Of a DNA stretch of 64,000 nucleotides, positions 9,082-19,078 are shown piece after piece. A program made the position numbers and the translations under genes. Origin of the DNA: an uncultured Aquimarina sp. (GTDB lineage Bacteria; Bacteroidota; Bacteroidia; Flavobacteriales; Flavobacteriaceae); contig CANMLW010000001.1 in assembly GCA_947498705.1 (NCBI GenBank), positions 806,001-870,000 of the forward strand, given 5' to 3'. How positions within the stretch are numbered: the first letter of the stretch is position 1; every line of letters begins with the position of its first letter. The notes below the pieces were generated by a model. It searched no databases and was not told the DNA's origin. It worked only from the letters and a program-made list of their open reading frames with translations.

Positions 9082-10005
9082 ATGAAAAGTATAAAAATAT
9101 TTGCTCCCGCTACTGTCGCAAACTTATCCTGCGGATTTGATGTTTTGGGCTGTTGCCTAGATAATGTTGGTGATGAAATGGTGATTACTCTGACCAACGA
9201 ACCAGGTGTGAAAATTACTAAAATTGACGGAGCAAACCTCCCGTTAGAAACTCATAAAAATGTAGCAGGTGTTGCTACCGAAGCATTATTAGCAAAACTT
9301 GATACAGCAATAGGAGTCGAGATTGAAATCTATAAAAAAATAAAAGCAGGTAGTGGTATAGGCAGCAGTGCTGCTAGTAGTGCAGGTGCAGTCTGGGCAG
9401 TAAACCACCTCTTGGATTCTCCTTTTACACCACTCGAATTAATACAATTCGCTATGGAAGGAGAAAAATTGGCCAGTGGTAATGCCCACGCAGACAATGT
9501 TGCCCCTGCACTTATGGGAGGATTTACATTAGTTCGTAGCTACACTCCTTTAGACGTTATAAAACTAAACTCTCCTCAGGATTTATTTATGACAGTCATT
9601 CATCCACAAATTGAAGTAAAAACATCTGATTCCAGATCGGTGATCAAACATAAGGTAACACTTAACAAAGCTATTCAACAATGGGGAAATGTTGGTGGAT
9701 TAGTAGCAGGGCTATACACAGAAGACTATCAACTTATTGGTAGAAGTCTTAACGATGTAATCATAGAACCGTTACGATCTATATTAATTCCTGAGTTCGA
9801 TACCATAAAAGAAGCTTCAATAGCAAACGGAGCTTTAGGTTCTGGAATATCTGGATCTGGGCCTTCTGTATTTGCTTTAAGCAAAGGAAAGGACACCGCT
9901 ACAAAAGTAGCCAGTGCCATCGAAGATATTTACACCAAAACCGGAATTAACTTCGACATTCATATTTCAGAAATAAACGAGCAAGGAGTTAAAATTTTAA
10001 ACTAA
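9082..10005 (+). CDS. thrB: Homoserine kinase
   Basis: Phosphorylates homoserine. 307 residues of the GHMP kinase family: ATVANLSCGFDVLG at the N-terminus, the ATP loop IKAGSGIGSSAASSAGAV at about residues 86-104, and the C-terminal GSGISGSGPSVFAL motif. It lies between thrA and thrC in the usual order, with short gaps and no terminator, so it belongs to the operon. Confidence 0.97.
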   Translation: MKSIKIFAPATVANLSCGFDVLGCCLDNVGDEMVITLTNEPGVKITKIDGANLPLETHKNVAGVATEALLAKLDTAIGVEIEIYKKIKAGSGIGSSAASSAGAVWAVNHLLDSPFTPLELIQFAMEGEKLASGNAHADNVAPALMGGFTLVRSYTPLDVIKLNSPQDLFMTVIHPQIEVKTSDSRSVIKHKVTLNKAIQQWGNVGGLVAGLYTEDYQLIGRSLNDVIIEPLRSILIPEFDTIKEASIANGALGSGISGSGPSVFALSKGKDTATKVASAIEDIYTKTGINFDIHISEINEQGVKILN

Positions 10006-10096
10006 CAAAAAAAAGAATTAAAAAGATTACTTCTCCTATCAAAAAGAGATTAGTAAGGCATAAAAAAAGCCTTCGAAACAAAAAGAACAAACAGCA

Positions 10097-11389
10097 ATGC
10101 AATATTACAGCTTAAATAATAACTCACCCAAAGTATCTTTTTCTGACGCTGTCATCAATGGATTAGCGCCAGATAGAGGACTTTATTTTCCTGAAAACAT
10201 AACCCCTTTACCAGCATCATTTTTTGAAACCATTACATCACTTGATAACACAGAGATTGGCTATCAAGCAATACAACAATTTGTAGGTGACGAAATTCCT
10301 GAACCTATTCTTAAGGATATTCTAGCAGACGTATTGAGTTTTGATTTTCCCGTTGTAAATATTGAAGATAATATAGGAACCTTGGAGCTTTTTCATGGTC
10401 CAACAATGGCGTTTAAAGATGTTGGAGCAAGATTTATGGCAAGATGCCTGGGATATTTCAACAAAAACAACAAAAATAATGTTACTGTTCTTGTAGCTAC
10501 TTCTGGTGATACTGGAGGTGCAGTGGCTAATGGTTTTTTAGGTGTTAATGGCGTAAACGTAGTTATCTTATACCCTAGCGGAAAAGTAAGTGATATTCAA
10601 GAAAAACAACTAACAACTCTTGGACAAAACATTACTGCACTCGAAGTAGATGGTGTTTTTGACGATTGTCAGGATATGGTAAAAACTGCATTTCTTGACG
10701 CTAGCATCACAGATTATAAACAATTAACTTCTGCCAACTCTATAAATGTAGCAAGATGGTTACCACAATTGTTTTATTTTTTGTTTGCCTATAAACAAAT
10801 AAAACAAAAAAATAAAGAAATTGTTTTTTCTGTTCCCAGCGGTAATTTTGGTAATATCTGTGCTGGAATCGTTGCTCAAAAACTTGGACTTCCTGTAAAG
10901 CACTTTGTTGCCGCAACCAATAGTAATGATACAGTTGTTCGATATTTAGAAACCGAAAAATATGAGCCAAAACCATCTGTTGCCACGATTTCTAATGCCA
11001 TGGATGTTGGTAATCCTAGCAATTTTGTTAGAATACAACAACTTTTTGACAACAACTTTAATACTCTAAAAGGTAAGTTTTCTGCATACAGCTATAGCGA
11101 TCTACAAACCAAAGAGGCCATGACCACAGTATTTAATAACTCTGGATATATTACCGATCCTCATGGTGCTATTGGATATTTGGGTCTTAAGGATTATAAA
11201 TTAGAGAATAATGAATACGGCGTGTTTTTAGAAACAGCACACCCGGTTAAATTTTTAGATATTGTAGAAAACACTTTGGATACTACTGTGGATATACCAA
11301 CTCAAATCCAAAATGTTATTAATAAAGAAAAACATAGTATTGCAATTAACAGTTACGAAGAACTCAAAAAGTTTCTTTTATCTTCATAG
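10097..11389 (+). CDS. thrC: Threonine synthase
   Basis: PLP enzyme converting phosphohomoserine to threonine. 430 residues. Visible motifs are LFHGPTMAFKDVGARFMA with the PLP lysine, VLVATSGDTGGAVANGF, VPSGNFGNICAG and the C-terminal TDPHGAIGYLGL and ETAHPVKF segments. It is the last gene of the thr operon; a strong hairpin follows within 60 bp. Confidence 0.97.
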   Translation: MQYYSLNNNSPKVSFSDAVINGLAPDRGLYFPENITPLPASFFETITSLDNTEIGYQAIQQFVGDEIPEPILKDILADVLSFDFPVVNIEDNIGTLELFHGPTMAFKDVGARFMARCLGYFNKNNKNNVTVLVATSGDTGGAVANGFLGVNGVNVVILYPSGKVSDIQEKQLTTLGQNITALEVDGVFDDCQDMVKTAFLDASITDYKQLTSANSINVARWLPQLFYFLFAYKQIKQKNKEIVFSVPSGNFGNICAGIVAQKLGLPVKHFVAATNSNDTVVRYLETEKYEPKPSVATISNAMDVGNPSNFVRIQQLFDNNFNTLKGKFSAYSYSDLQTKEAMTTVFNNSGYITDPHGAIGYLGLKDYKLENNEYGVFLETAHPVKFLDIVENTLDTTVDIPTQIQNVINKEKHSIAINSYEELKKFLLSS

Positions 11390-11447
11390 CAACTTTAAAT
11401 AGTAAAAAAGGCAATATTGTGCTTTGTTGCTTTTTTTATCAAAAATA

Positions 11448-11483
11448 AAAAAGCGCTTAGAAATTAATTTCTAAGCGCTTTTT
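11448..11483. terminator. Bidirectional terminator between thrC and the oxoamine synthase
   Basis: A perfect 36-bp inverted repeat: AAAAAGCGCTTAGAAATT followed at once by its reverse complement. A- and T-rich ends serve both convergent genes. Confidence 0.93.
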
Positions 11484-11502
11484 ATATTTTAAATATATCT
11501 TA

Positions 11503-12762
11503 TTATTCTCCCATTGCTGCAGTTACAGCTGCAGAAATCTTTTTATACGTTCCGTTTTCTAAACGTTCACGTATTGCAGAGAAAGCTATTAAAGTTTCTT
11601 CTATATCTTCCATCGTATGTGATGCAGTTGGAATTAACCTAAGTAATATCAATCCTTTTGGTATTACTGGATACACTACTATAGAACAGAATATACCGTG
11701 ATTTTCTCTAAGGTCTTTTACCAAAGCCATAGCCTCAGGAATACTACCTTTTAGATATACTGGTGTAACACAACTTTGTGTAGTTCCCAAATCAAATCCA
11801 CGTTCTCTAAGTCCGTTCTGCAATGCATTTACATTTTCCCATAACTTTTCTTTCAGTTCTGGCATTGTTCTAAGCATATCCAAACGCTTTAGAGCTCCGA
11901 TTACCAATTGCATTTGCAATGACTTTGCAAACATCTGTGAACGTAAGTTATATTTCAAGTAGTCAATAATCTCTTGGTCAGCTGCTATAAAAGCTCCCGT
12001 ACTTGCCATAGATTTTGCAAAAGTCGCAAAATACACATCGATCTGATCTTGTACACCTTGCTCCTCTCCTGTTCCTGCTCCTGTTTTTCCTAAAGTTCCA
12101 AAACCATGAGCATCATCTACAAATAGTCTAAAATTATATTTATCCTTAAGTGCTACAATCTCTTTTAATCTACCTTGTTCACCACGCATCCCAAAAACAC
12201 CTTCAGAAATCAATAAGATTCCTCCACCAGTTTTTTCGGCCATTTTTGTAGCTCTCATAAGGTTTTTGTCAATACTTTCTATATCATTATGTCTATAAGT
12301 ATATCTTTTTCCTTGATGTAACCTTACCCCATCAATAATACAAGCATGTGCATCTACATCATAAACAATAATATCATCTTTACCAACCAGGGCGTCGATG
12401 GTAGAAACCATACCTTGGTAACCAAAGTTTAGTAAATATGCAGCCTCTTTTTCTACAAATTCTGCCAATTCATCCTGTAATTGTTCGTGTAAATCGGTAT
12501 GACCACTCATCATCCTAGCTCCCATTGGGTAAGCAGAACCATAAGCTGCAGCAGCTTCTGCATCTACTTTTCTAATTTCTTCTTTATTAGCTAATCCCAA
12601 ATAGTCATTGATACTCCAGGTAATCACTTCTCTCCCTTGAAACCTCATTCTATTTGATATAGGACCTTCTAGTTTAGGAAAAACAAAATATCCCTCTGCC
12701 TGATCTGCCCACTTTCCTAATGGCCCTTTGTCTTTGTAAATCTTATCAAATAAATCTCTCAT
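11503..12762 (-). CDS. Alpha-oxoamine synthase (serine palmitoyltransferase-like; possibly cysteate C-fatty acyltransferase)
   Basis: 419-residue PLP enzyme of the fold-type I oxoamine synthase group, which condenses an amino acid with an acyl thioester. Seen: SINDYLGLANKEEIRK, GARMMSGHTDLHEQLQDELA, the FVDDAHGFGTLGKTGAGTGE segment with the PLP-binding Asp-His, and the Schiff-base Lys in FATFAKSMASTGAF. The N-terminal extension (LFDKIYKDKGPLGKWADQAE) is longer than in KBL or BioF and fits SPT-like flavobacterial enzymes. The next gene upstream on the same strand is a cysteine-synthase-like enzyme, which raises sulfonolipid (capnine) synthesis as an alternative to sphingolipid synthesis. Substrate cannot be read from sequence alone. 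Confidence 0.8.
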   Translation of the reverse strand: MRDLFDKIYKDKGPLGKWADQAEGYFVFPKLEGPISNRMRFQGREVITWSINDYLGLANKEEIRKVDAEAAAAYGSAYPMGARMMSGHTDLHEQLQDELAEFVEKEAAYLLNFGYQGMVSTIDALVGKDDIIVYDVDAHACIIDGVRLHQGKRYTYRHNDIESIDKNLMRATKMAEKTGGGILLISEGVFGMRGEQGRLKEIVALKDKYNFRLFVDDAHGFGTLGKTGAGTGEEQGVQDQIDVYFATFAKSMASTGAFIAADQEIIDYLKYNLRSQMFAKSLQMQLVIGALKRLDMLRTMPELKEKLWENVNALQNGLRERGFDLGTTQSCVTPVYLKGSIPEAMALVKDLRENHGIFCSIVVYPVIPKGLILLRLIPTASHTMEDIEETLIAFSAIRERLENGTYKKISAAVTAAMGE

Positions 12763-12984
12763 TTATCAAAAAATTGTTTCTTATAAGTGTGCGAAAATAC
12801 GGAAAATTGATTTGATGACATAATTATATTTGTATTGACTTTTATAAAGTGTCATTTTAACAATTACTAATCTATAAACACAAAAAGCTCATAGAAAACC
12901 TTCTAAATCTTTAATAACCTAAACCTCACAATATCGAACAAATGCTTTTTAAAAGCAAATGATGTATGTCTGTTTTTTATTATT

Positions 12985-13021
12985 AAATAAAAAACACCCT
13001 CTAACATAGAGGATGTTTTAT
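12985..13021 (-). terminator. Terminator after the cysteine-synthase-like gene
   Basis: Read on the minus strand, ACATCCTCT pairs with AGAGGGTGT (one G-U pair) and a T-run follows. It separates the 13037 gene from the oxoamine synthase, so the two are probably not one transcript. Confidence 0.8.
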
Positions 13022-13036
13022 TTTATTTCTTCTTAT

Positions 13037-14086
13037 TTATTTTATAAACTGAACCTGTTGTAGCTCTACATCTATTTCTTCTAAATCTGAATCGAAAAAA
13101 CCTTGTTCACTCATCCATTCATCACTATATACCTTACTCATATAACGAGATCCATGGTCAGGAAAAACTACAATTACATTACTTTTTTCATCAAACTCTC
13201 CTCGCATTGCCAATTGTTTTATCCCTTGTAAAGCTGCTCCACTAGTATACCCCAAAAACAAACCTTCTTTGATTGCCAGTTCTCTAGTTGTATGAGCACT
13301 ATCTTCATCACTTACCTTTTCGAATTTATCAATACTATCGAAATCTGTCGCTTTAGGAATTAAATTCTTACCTAATCCTTCTATTCTATATGGGTAAATT
13401 TCATTCTTATCGAACTCTCTGGTTTCATGATATTTTTTAAGAACCGATCCATAGGCATCAATTCCGAGAATACGAATTTGTTCATTTTTCTCCTTCAAAT
13501 ATCTAGCTGTACCAGATATTGTTCCTCCTGTACCGCAACAAGCTACAAAATGCGTAAGCTTACCATTAGTTTGATTCCATACCTCTGGACCAGTATATTT
13601 GTAGTGAGCTTCAATATTTAGTTTATTAAAATATTGATTAATATATACCGAATTTGGATTTTCTTTATGCAATCTTTTTGCAACCTCATAATAAGATCGT
13701 GGATCATCTGCAGGAACATTTGCTGGACACACATAAACCTTTGCTCCCATGCTCTTGAGCATAGATATTTTATCTTTTGAGGATTTAGAACTCACTGCAA
13801 GGATACAGTTATAGCCTTTTATCACGCTCACCATTGCCAAACTAAAGCCGGTATTACCGCTTGTTGTTTCAATAATAGTATCGCCTGGTTTAAGAATACC
13901 TTTTCTCTCGGCTTCTTCTATAATAAAAAGTGCTATTCTGTCCTTAGAGGAATGGCCCGGATTAAATGACTCTACTTTTGCATAGTAGTTGCCCGGAAAG
14001 CCTTTCATAATCTTATTCAGTTTTATAAGTGGAGTATCACCAATAAGTTCTAATATATTATTATAAGCCTTTATATCTTCTCTCAT
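13037..14086 (-). CDS. PLP-dependent cysteine synthase / cystathionine beta-synthase family protein
   Basis: 349 residues, fold-type II. Seen: [17 protein letters not shown] at the start, the PLP lysine in [20 protein letters not shown], the substrate loop [14 protein letters not shown], the glycine-rich phosphate loop [18 protein letters not shown], and [10 protein letters not shown] near the end. There is no C-terminal CBS domain pair. The SSKDR form (for the usual SVKDR) suggests a branch distinct from housekeeping CysK. It could be a cysteine synthase, a beta-synthase, or a cysteate synthase given the SPT-like neighbour. Own terminator downstream. Confidence 0.82.
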   Translation of the reverse strand: MREDIKAYNNILELIGDTPLIKLNKIMKGFPGNYYAKVESFNPGHSSKDRIALFIIEEAERKGILKPGDTIIETTSGNTGFSLAMVSVIKGYNCILAVSSKSSKDKISMLKSMGAKVYVCPANVPADDPRSYYEVAKRLHKENPNSVYINQYFNKLNIEAHYKYTGPEVWNQTNGKLTHFVACCGTGGTISGTARYLKEKNEQIRILGIDAYGSVLKKYHETREFDKNEIYPYRIEGLGKNLIPKATDFDSIDKFEKVSDEDSAHTTRELAIKEGLFLGYTSGAALQGIKQLAMRGEFDEKSNVIVVFPDHGSRYMSKVYSDEWMSEQGFFDSDLEEIDVELQQVQFIK

Positions 14087-14178
14087 ATAGTTGGTGTTTA
14101 TACAGTCCTATAGAATAAAAAACGGGGGAACTACAAAACTGTTACAAAAACGGTACGAAGTTACATTATTTTTTTTAA

Positions 14179-16314
14179 TTAATCTTTTATACCTTCAAGA
14201 TCTAATAAAAAGGCATATTCTTCGGCTACTTCTTTTAGTGCTTCAAATCTTCCTGAAGCCCCTCCATGCCCTGCTTCCATGTTGGTATGAAGTAACAATA
14301 AATTTTCATCGGTTTTCATTTCTCTTAATTTTGCAACCCATTTGGCTGGTTCCCAATACTGCACTTGAGAATCATGTAGTCCTGTTGTAACTAACATATT
14401 AGGATAATCTTGTGCCTTAACGTTATCGTATGGAGAATACGATTTCATATAATCATAATACTCTTTTTCATTTGGATTACCCCATTCATCATATTCACCT
14501 GTAGTTAAAGGAATACTATCATCAAGCATTGTAGTAACCACATCTACAAACGGAACGGCTGCTACAATTCCATTATATAATTCTGGTGACATATTAACAA
14601 CAGCTCCCATCAATAAACCTCCAGCAGATCCTCCCATGGCATATAGATGATCAGACGATGTATAACCTTCTTTTATTAAATATTCTGAGCACGCAATAAA
14701 ATCTGTAAACGTGTTCTTTTTCTTAAACAACTTTCCATCCTCATACCAGGATCTACCCAAATATTCGCTACCTCGAACATGTGCTATAGCAAAAATAAAC
14801 CCTCTGTCTAACAAGCTTAACCTAACAGTAGAGAAATAAGGATCGATCGTAGAACCATAAGAACCGTAACCGTACTGTAATAATGGATTGGATCCATCTT
14901 TTTTGATTCCTTTTCTATATACCAAAGAAATAGGAACCTTTACACCATCTGCTGCCGTTGCCCATACTCTTTCTGATTGGTAATTATTTTTATCAAACTT
15001 ACCTCCTAGTACCTCTTGCTCTTTTTTAATTTCTTTTTCCTTGGTTTCCATATCAAAATCAATAACAGAATTAGGAGTTGTTAAAGAATTATATGCGTAT
15101 CGTAAGGATTTGGTATCAAAATCAGGATTAGTACTCACATAAGCTGTATAAGTTTCATTATCAAAAGGAAGGTAGTAATCTGCTTTACCATCCCATCGTT
15201 TTATATTAATTTTATTAAGACCATTAGAGCGCTCACTAATTACCAGGTAATCTTTAAAAATATCGATATCTTCTAACAAAACATCTTTTCTATGAGGAAT
15301 AAGATCTACCCAATTTTCTTTAAGTGTATTTCCTTCTGAAACTTTCATTAATTTAAAATTGGTAGCGCTGTCTGCATTGGTTAATACATAAAAACTATCT
15401 TCATAATGCGCTATACCATATTCTAAACCACGTACCCTTGGTTGAAAAACTTTAAATTCTCCCATAGGATCATCTGCTTTCAAAATACGATACTCTGATG
15501 TTAATGTGCTACTTGAACCAATGACCAGGTACTTTTTAGATTTAGTTTTATAAACAAATGTATTATAGGTATCATCAGTCTCATTATAAATCTCTACATC
15601 ATCAGAAACTTCGGTCCCCAAAATATGTCTATAAACTTTATCAGAACGTAATGTTTCATCGTCCTTTTTGGTATAGAACAACGTTTTACTATCTGCTGCC
15701 CATGTACTACCACCTGTAGTTGTTTCGATCACTTCTGGATAAATAACACCTGTTTCAAGGTTTTTAATACGAATAGTATATTTACGTCTACTTATTGTAT
15801 CTACACCAAAAGCTACTAATTTGTTATCTGGGCTAATATTAATACCCGATAACTTAAAATAACTATGACCTTCTGCTTCCTTGTTGCAATCAAACAAAAT
15901 CTCTTCTTCTGCATCTAAAGAATCTTTTTTTCTTGAGTAAATCGGATAGTCTTTCCCCTTTTCATACCTAGTCAAATACCAATATCCATTCAATTTATAT
16001 GGTACCGAAGAGTCATCTTCTTTAATTCTTCCTTTCATTTCTTCAAACAGAGATGTTTGAAAATCTTTGGTATGCGCAGTTATTTTATCATTATAATTAT
16101 TTTCTTGAGTTAAATAATCTATAACTTGTGGATTTTCTCGTTCATTCAACCAAAAATAATTATCAACACGAACATCACTATGTTGTTCTAACTTTTCAGG
16201 TTTTTTATCTGCAATAGGTGTTTGTATTTTGGTATCCAGTGTCGCCATGTTATTTTTTTTACAAGAGGTAGCAAAAATAAGTGATATTAAGAAGATAATA
16301 TGCGAAGATTTCAT
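14179..16314 (-). CDS. Prolyl oligopeptidase family (S9A) serine peptidase, lipoprotein
   Basis: 711 residues. The N-terminus (FLISLIFATSCKKNN) is a lipoprotein signal with the Cys at about residue 18, so the enzyme is tethered in the cell envelope. The beta-propeller occupies roughly residues 70-430 and the alpha/beta hydrolase the rest: nucleophile Ser in MGGSAGGLLMGAVVN, Asp in GLHDSQVQYWEPAKW, His in NMEAGHGGASGRFE. The layout and HGGASGR motif match oligopeptidase B or prolyl oligopeptidase. The start is the Met before the signal sequence. It is read alone, away from ybaB. Confidence 0.93.
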   Translation of the reverse strand: MKSSHIIFLISLIFATSCKKNNMATLDTKIQTPIADKKPEKLEQHSDVRVDNYFWLNERENPQVIDYLTQENNYNDKITAHTKDFQTSLFEEMKGRIKEDDSSVPYKLNGYWYLTRYEKGKDYPIYSRKKDSLDAEEEILFDCNKEAEGHSYFKLSGINISPDNKLVAFGVDTISRRKYTIRIKNLETGVIYPEVIETTTGGSTWAADSKTLFYTKKDDETLRSDKVYRHILGTEVSDDVEIYNETDDTYNTFVYKTKSKKYLVIGSSSTLTSEYRILKADDPMGEFKVFQPRVRGLEYGIAHYEDSFYVLTNADSATNFKLMKVSEGNTLKENWVDLIPHRKDVLLEDIDIFKDYLVISERSNGLNKINIKRWDGKADYYLPFDNETYTAYVSTNPDFDTKSLRYAYNSLTTPNSVIDFDMETKEKEIKKEQEVLGGKFDKNNYQSERVWATAADGVKVPISLVYRKGIKKDGSNPLLQYGYGSYGSTIDPYFSTVRLSLLDRGFIFAIAHVRGSEYLGRSWYEDGKLFKKKNTFTDFIACSEYLIKEGYTSSDHLYAMGGSAGGLLMGAVVNMSPELYNGIVAAVPFVDVVTTMLDDSIPLTTGEYDEWGNPNEKEYYDYMKSYSPYDNVKAQDYPNMLVTTGLHDSQVQYWEPAKWVAKLREMKTDENLLLLHTNMEAGHGGASGRFEALKEVAEEYAFLLDLEGIKD

Positions 16315-16384
16315 AATAATCCTTTTAGTTTATTAACAACCAAAATACTAATTTTGCTAATATAAATTAAAAACAAAGAATATT

Positions 16385-16708
16385 ATGTTTGGAGATATGA
16401 TGGGTATGATGGGCAAATTAAAAGAAGCCCAACAAAAAGTTGAAGACACAAAAAAAAGGCTAAATACTGTTTTGGTTGATGAAAAAAGTGCTGATGATCT
16501 TCTTAAAGTAACCCTTACAGCAAATAGAGAAATTAAAAATATTACTATTGATGATCAATTGTTAGAAGACAAAGAGCAACTTGAAGATTACCTGGTTTTG
16601 ACATTAAATAAAGCCATTGCAAAAGCGACTCAAATTAACGAGTCTGAATTAGCTGCTGTGGCCAAAGAAGGAATGCCTAACATACCTGGTTTGGATAAGT
16701 TCATGTAA
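16385..16708 (+). CDS. ybaB: YbaB/EbfC family nucleoid-associated protein
   Basis: 107 residues, beginning [20 protein letters not shown] with the Met/Gly-rich helix typical of the family, then the beta core with [16 protein letters not shown] and the C-terminal helix [11 protein letters not shown]. Small dimeric DNA-binding protein. A TAATTTTG -7 box at 16349-16356 lies 28 bp upstream. No dnaX or recR is next to it here. Confidence 0.92.
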   Translation: MFGDMMGMMGKLKEAQQKVEDTKKRLNTVLVDEKSADDLLKVTLTANREIKNITIDDQLLEDKEQLEDYLVLTLNKAIAKATQINESELAAVAKEGMPNIPGLDKFM

Positions 16709-16836
16709 TTTTTGCATACCTAAGTTGATTATTCTATTTTTATGTTACTATAAAACTAATTTGGTAGTTTTATGATTTTAAAATAGAATTGGTATCATTT
16801 TTGAAACTTAATCTTAAAAATAATATAGATCAAACC

Positions 16837-17286
16837 ATGAAAAATCTTTTCCTTCTTTTATTTTTTTCTTTCTCTATAGCATATGCGCAACAAAAGCAAC
16901 AGGATGTAACCTGGTTACAGGACTTTGATAAAGCAAAGAGTATAGCAAAAAAGAAAAACAAAAAGGTATTACTATACTTTAGTGGTAGTGATTGGTGTGC
17001 CCCTTGTAAAATGCTGAAAAAAGATTTTTTTGAAAATGATAAATTTAAGAAATATACCAGTTCTTTTGTATTGATGCTAGTAGATATCCCGAGGAACCGA
17101 GATTTATTAACAGAAAAACAAAGAGAACAAAATGCTAAGTTGCTCGAACAATATAATATGCAAAAGTCTTTCCCTTTAGTGACTATTATAGATACAAAAG
17201 GAAAGGTTATCGATAAAATATCGGGTTATAACTCGTTAAGAGATCCCAAGTTTCATTTTGAATTATTAGATAAACTTTCGAAATAA
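16837..17286 (+). CDS. Secreted thioredoxin-fold protein
   Basis: I chose ATG 16837 because it opens directly into a signal peptide (NLFLLLFFSFSIAYAQ); the TTG at 16789 would add 16 residues in front of it. The mature part is one thioredoxin-like domain with YFSGSDWCAPCKMLKKDFF, that is a redox-active WCAPC motif, and the cis-Pro region KSFPLVTIIDTKG. 149 residues in total. It is likely a periplasmic thiol oxidoreductase of the thioredoxin_7/DsbD-gamma type. Its partner is unknown. A bidirectional terminator follows. Confidence 0.88.
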   Translation: MKNLFLLLFFSFSIAYAQQKQQDVTWLQDFDKAKSIAKKKNKKVLLYFSGSDWCAPCKMLKKDFFENDKFKKYTSSFVLMLVDIPRNRDLLTEKQREQNAKLLEQYNMQKSFPLVTIIDTKGKVIDKISGYNSLRDPKFHFELLDKLSK

Positions 17287-17302
17287 AACTAGGTATATAA
17301 AT

Positions 17303-17339
17303 AACAAAGAGGTTACTCGTACAGAGTAACCTCTTTGTT
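17303..17339. terminator. Bidirectional terminator
   Basis: Perfect 16-bp stem (AACAAAGAGGTTACTC with its complement) and a five-base loop, between the convergent thioredoxin-like and OmpA genes. Confidence 0.92.
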
Positions 17340-17358
17340 TAATACTATTTTTGTAAGA

Positions 17359-18462
17359 TTATTGAATCAATCTAAACTCTGTTCTTCTATTAGAAGAATG
17401 CTCTCTTTCTGTACAAGTTACACCATCTGCACATCTATTCTTCAATCTAGTTTCTCCATATCCATTAGCTACTAAACGGCTATTATTAATTCCTTTAGAA
17501 ATTAGGTAGGTAACAACAGCTTGCGCTCTTCTATCTGATAATTCTTCGTTGCTTGATTTTGATCCTCTAGAATCTGTATGTGATGCAATTTCCATTTTAG
17601 ATCCTGGATTATTCGCCAATACCGGCATTAATCTAGTATCAATTAATTTTTTTGCCTGTGTTGTTAAGGTAGCACTTCCCAAATTCCAATTGATTGGCAA
17701 TGCAGAATACTCTACAAGAGAACACTCTACTTCTTTCCATATAGTTAATCCTCCTTTTTTAGCAAGCACCTCTTTGCCAATTGTTTCAAAAGTAGCTGGA
17801 ATTACTTCTTCTTCTGTATATGCATCTTTTACCAATACTGTTTTTTTGATGGTTGCATATTCTTCTGGAATTACTTCTTCTATAATTTTTGCAGGCTCTA
17901 CCAGTACTCTTTTTGTAAAAGTAGCTGTTTGCTCTGCTATAGAGTTACTTTGTGTTGTAGCATCTGCAGCTAGTGTTTTTGTTGGTATTGTTTCATACTC
18001 TGCTGGATATCCTTTATAACACCAATAACGGCAATCTTCTGGATTGCTAGAGGCACAATCTGGTGCAGGTGCTCCTAACTCCCATTGTGCATAAGCAGAT
18101 TTAATCTCAACACTTTCTGAAGAAGTTGCAAATTTAGCAGGAATTACCTTTAAAGTAGATGCTCCTTGTTTCTTTACATAAGTAACCGTTTTGGTTTCAT
18201 ATTTAGCAGGAATTACTTTTAGTTTTTTAGAAGCTTCCTTGATTACGACTTTTTCTGTTACTGTCTTATACTCTGCAGGGTAAGTTTTTAATTTTCTATA
18301 TTCTGGCGTAATTTTTACCTGTACCGTTTTATTCTCATAAACGTCTGGAGTTGTACATCGAACATAGCATTTACCTGGTTCTGGGTTTTCTGGTAAATCT
18401 TGCTGCGCGTATACGGCAGTCCCTAAAATAATTAAAAGTAATGTCGTAGTTAATTTTCTCAT
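17359..18462 (-). CDS. OmpA-family outer-membrane protein with repeated N-terminal region
   Basis: 367 residues. Signal peptide (TTLLLIILGTAVYAQ). Residues 40-250 consist of imperfect repeats of the form P-A-x-[YF]-x-T-x-x-x-x-V-x-[VI]-K-x-[AG] (YPAEYKTVTEKVVIKEA, IPAKYETKTVTYVKKQG, IPEEYATIKKTVLVKDA). The C-terminal OmpA domain (about 265-365) carries ASHTDSRGSKSSNEELSDRR and the LVANGYGETR segment that binds peptidoglycan. A Cys-containing insert (CASSNPEDCRYWC) sits in the middle of the repeats. It probably links outer membrane and cell wall. An upstream gap with AT-rich sequence holds the promoter. Confidence 0.9.
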   Translation of the reverse strand: MRKLTTTLLLIILGTAVYAQQDLPENPEPGKCYVRCTTPDVYENKTVQVKITPEYRKLKTYPAEYKTVTEKVVIKEASKKLKVIPAKYETKTVTYVKKQGASTLKVIPAKFATSSESVEIKSAYAQWELGAPAPDCASSNPEDCRYWCYKGYPAEYETIPTKTLAADATTQSNSIAEQTATFTKRVLVEPAKIIEEVIPEEYATIKKTVLVKDAYTEEEVIPATFETIGKEVLAKKGGLTIWKEVECSLVEYSALPINWNLGSATLTTQAKKLIDTRLMPVLANNPGSKMEIASHTDSRGSKSSNEELSDRRAQAVVTYLISKGINNSRLVANGYGETRLKNRCADGVTCTEREHSSNRRTEFRLIQ

Positions 18463-18697
18463 AATTGAATGGTTTTTAGTGTAATTATTAATTACATTGA
18501 ATATACGAAATAATCACGTATTTAGATTATACAGGTCAAAACCAAATACATAAATCTATTTAAATTCGATAATCTGTATTTCTTTTCGACAAAATGCTTA
18601 TACAATCCTAATCTTCTGCAATAATTCATTTTTCTTTTTGCTTTTAATTATATAATTTTAGCAAAATCAAAACGAACCAATAAAAAATCCGACAACT

Positions 18698-19018
18698 ATG
18701 TTTGAACTCAAAAATACAGATGGGTCTGGGTATCATTTTACCTTAAAAGCCAAAAATGGACAAGTAATTCTAAGCAGTGAAGTTTATAACAGTAAGTCTG
18801 CTGCAGAAAATGGGATCAACTCTGTTAAAAAAAATGCGCCTGAAGATGGTAGATACGAACGTAAGACGGCTAAAAATGGTAAATTTTACTTTAATCTAAA
18901 AGCCACTAACGGACAAGTAATTGGTAGTAGCCAAATGTATTCTTCTGAGTCTGGAATGGAAAACGGGATCAACTCTGTAAAGGAAAATGCACCTGAAGCT
19001 GAAACAAAAGAATTATAA
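18698..19018 (+). CDS. YegP-like protein with two DUF1508 repeats
   Basis: 106 residues made of two copies of the same roughly 50-residue unit: YHFTLKAKNGQVILSSEVYN...AAENGINSVKKNAPEDG and FYFNLKATNGQVIGSSQMYS...GMENGINSVKENAPEAE. This is the tandem arrangement of YegP, a small protein of unknown function. No signal peptide, so cytoplasmic. It is followed by a terminator that overlaps the 3' end of the convergent threonine aldolase gene. Confidence 0.92.
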   Translation: MFELKNTDGSGYHFTLKAKNGQVILSSEVYNSKSAAENGINSVKKNAPEDGRYERKTAKNGKFYFNLKATNGQVIGSSQMYSSESGMENGINSVKENAPEAETKEL

Positions 19019-19040
19019 TTTTTTTAAGTGTCAAATACGC

Positions 19041-19078
19041 AAAGCTGCTTACTAATATTAGTAGACAGCTTTTTTTTG
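19041..19078 (+). terminator. Terminator after the YegP-like gene
   Basis: AAAGCTGCTTACTAAT pairs with ATTAGTAGACAGCTTT (one bulge or mismatch) and is followed by a T-run. The right arm covers the stop codon of the convergent gene. Confidence 0.8.
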
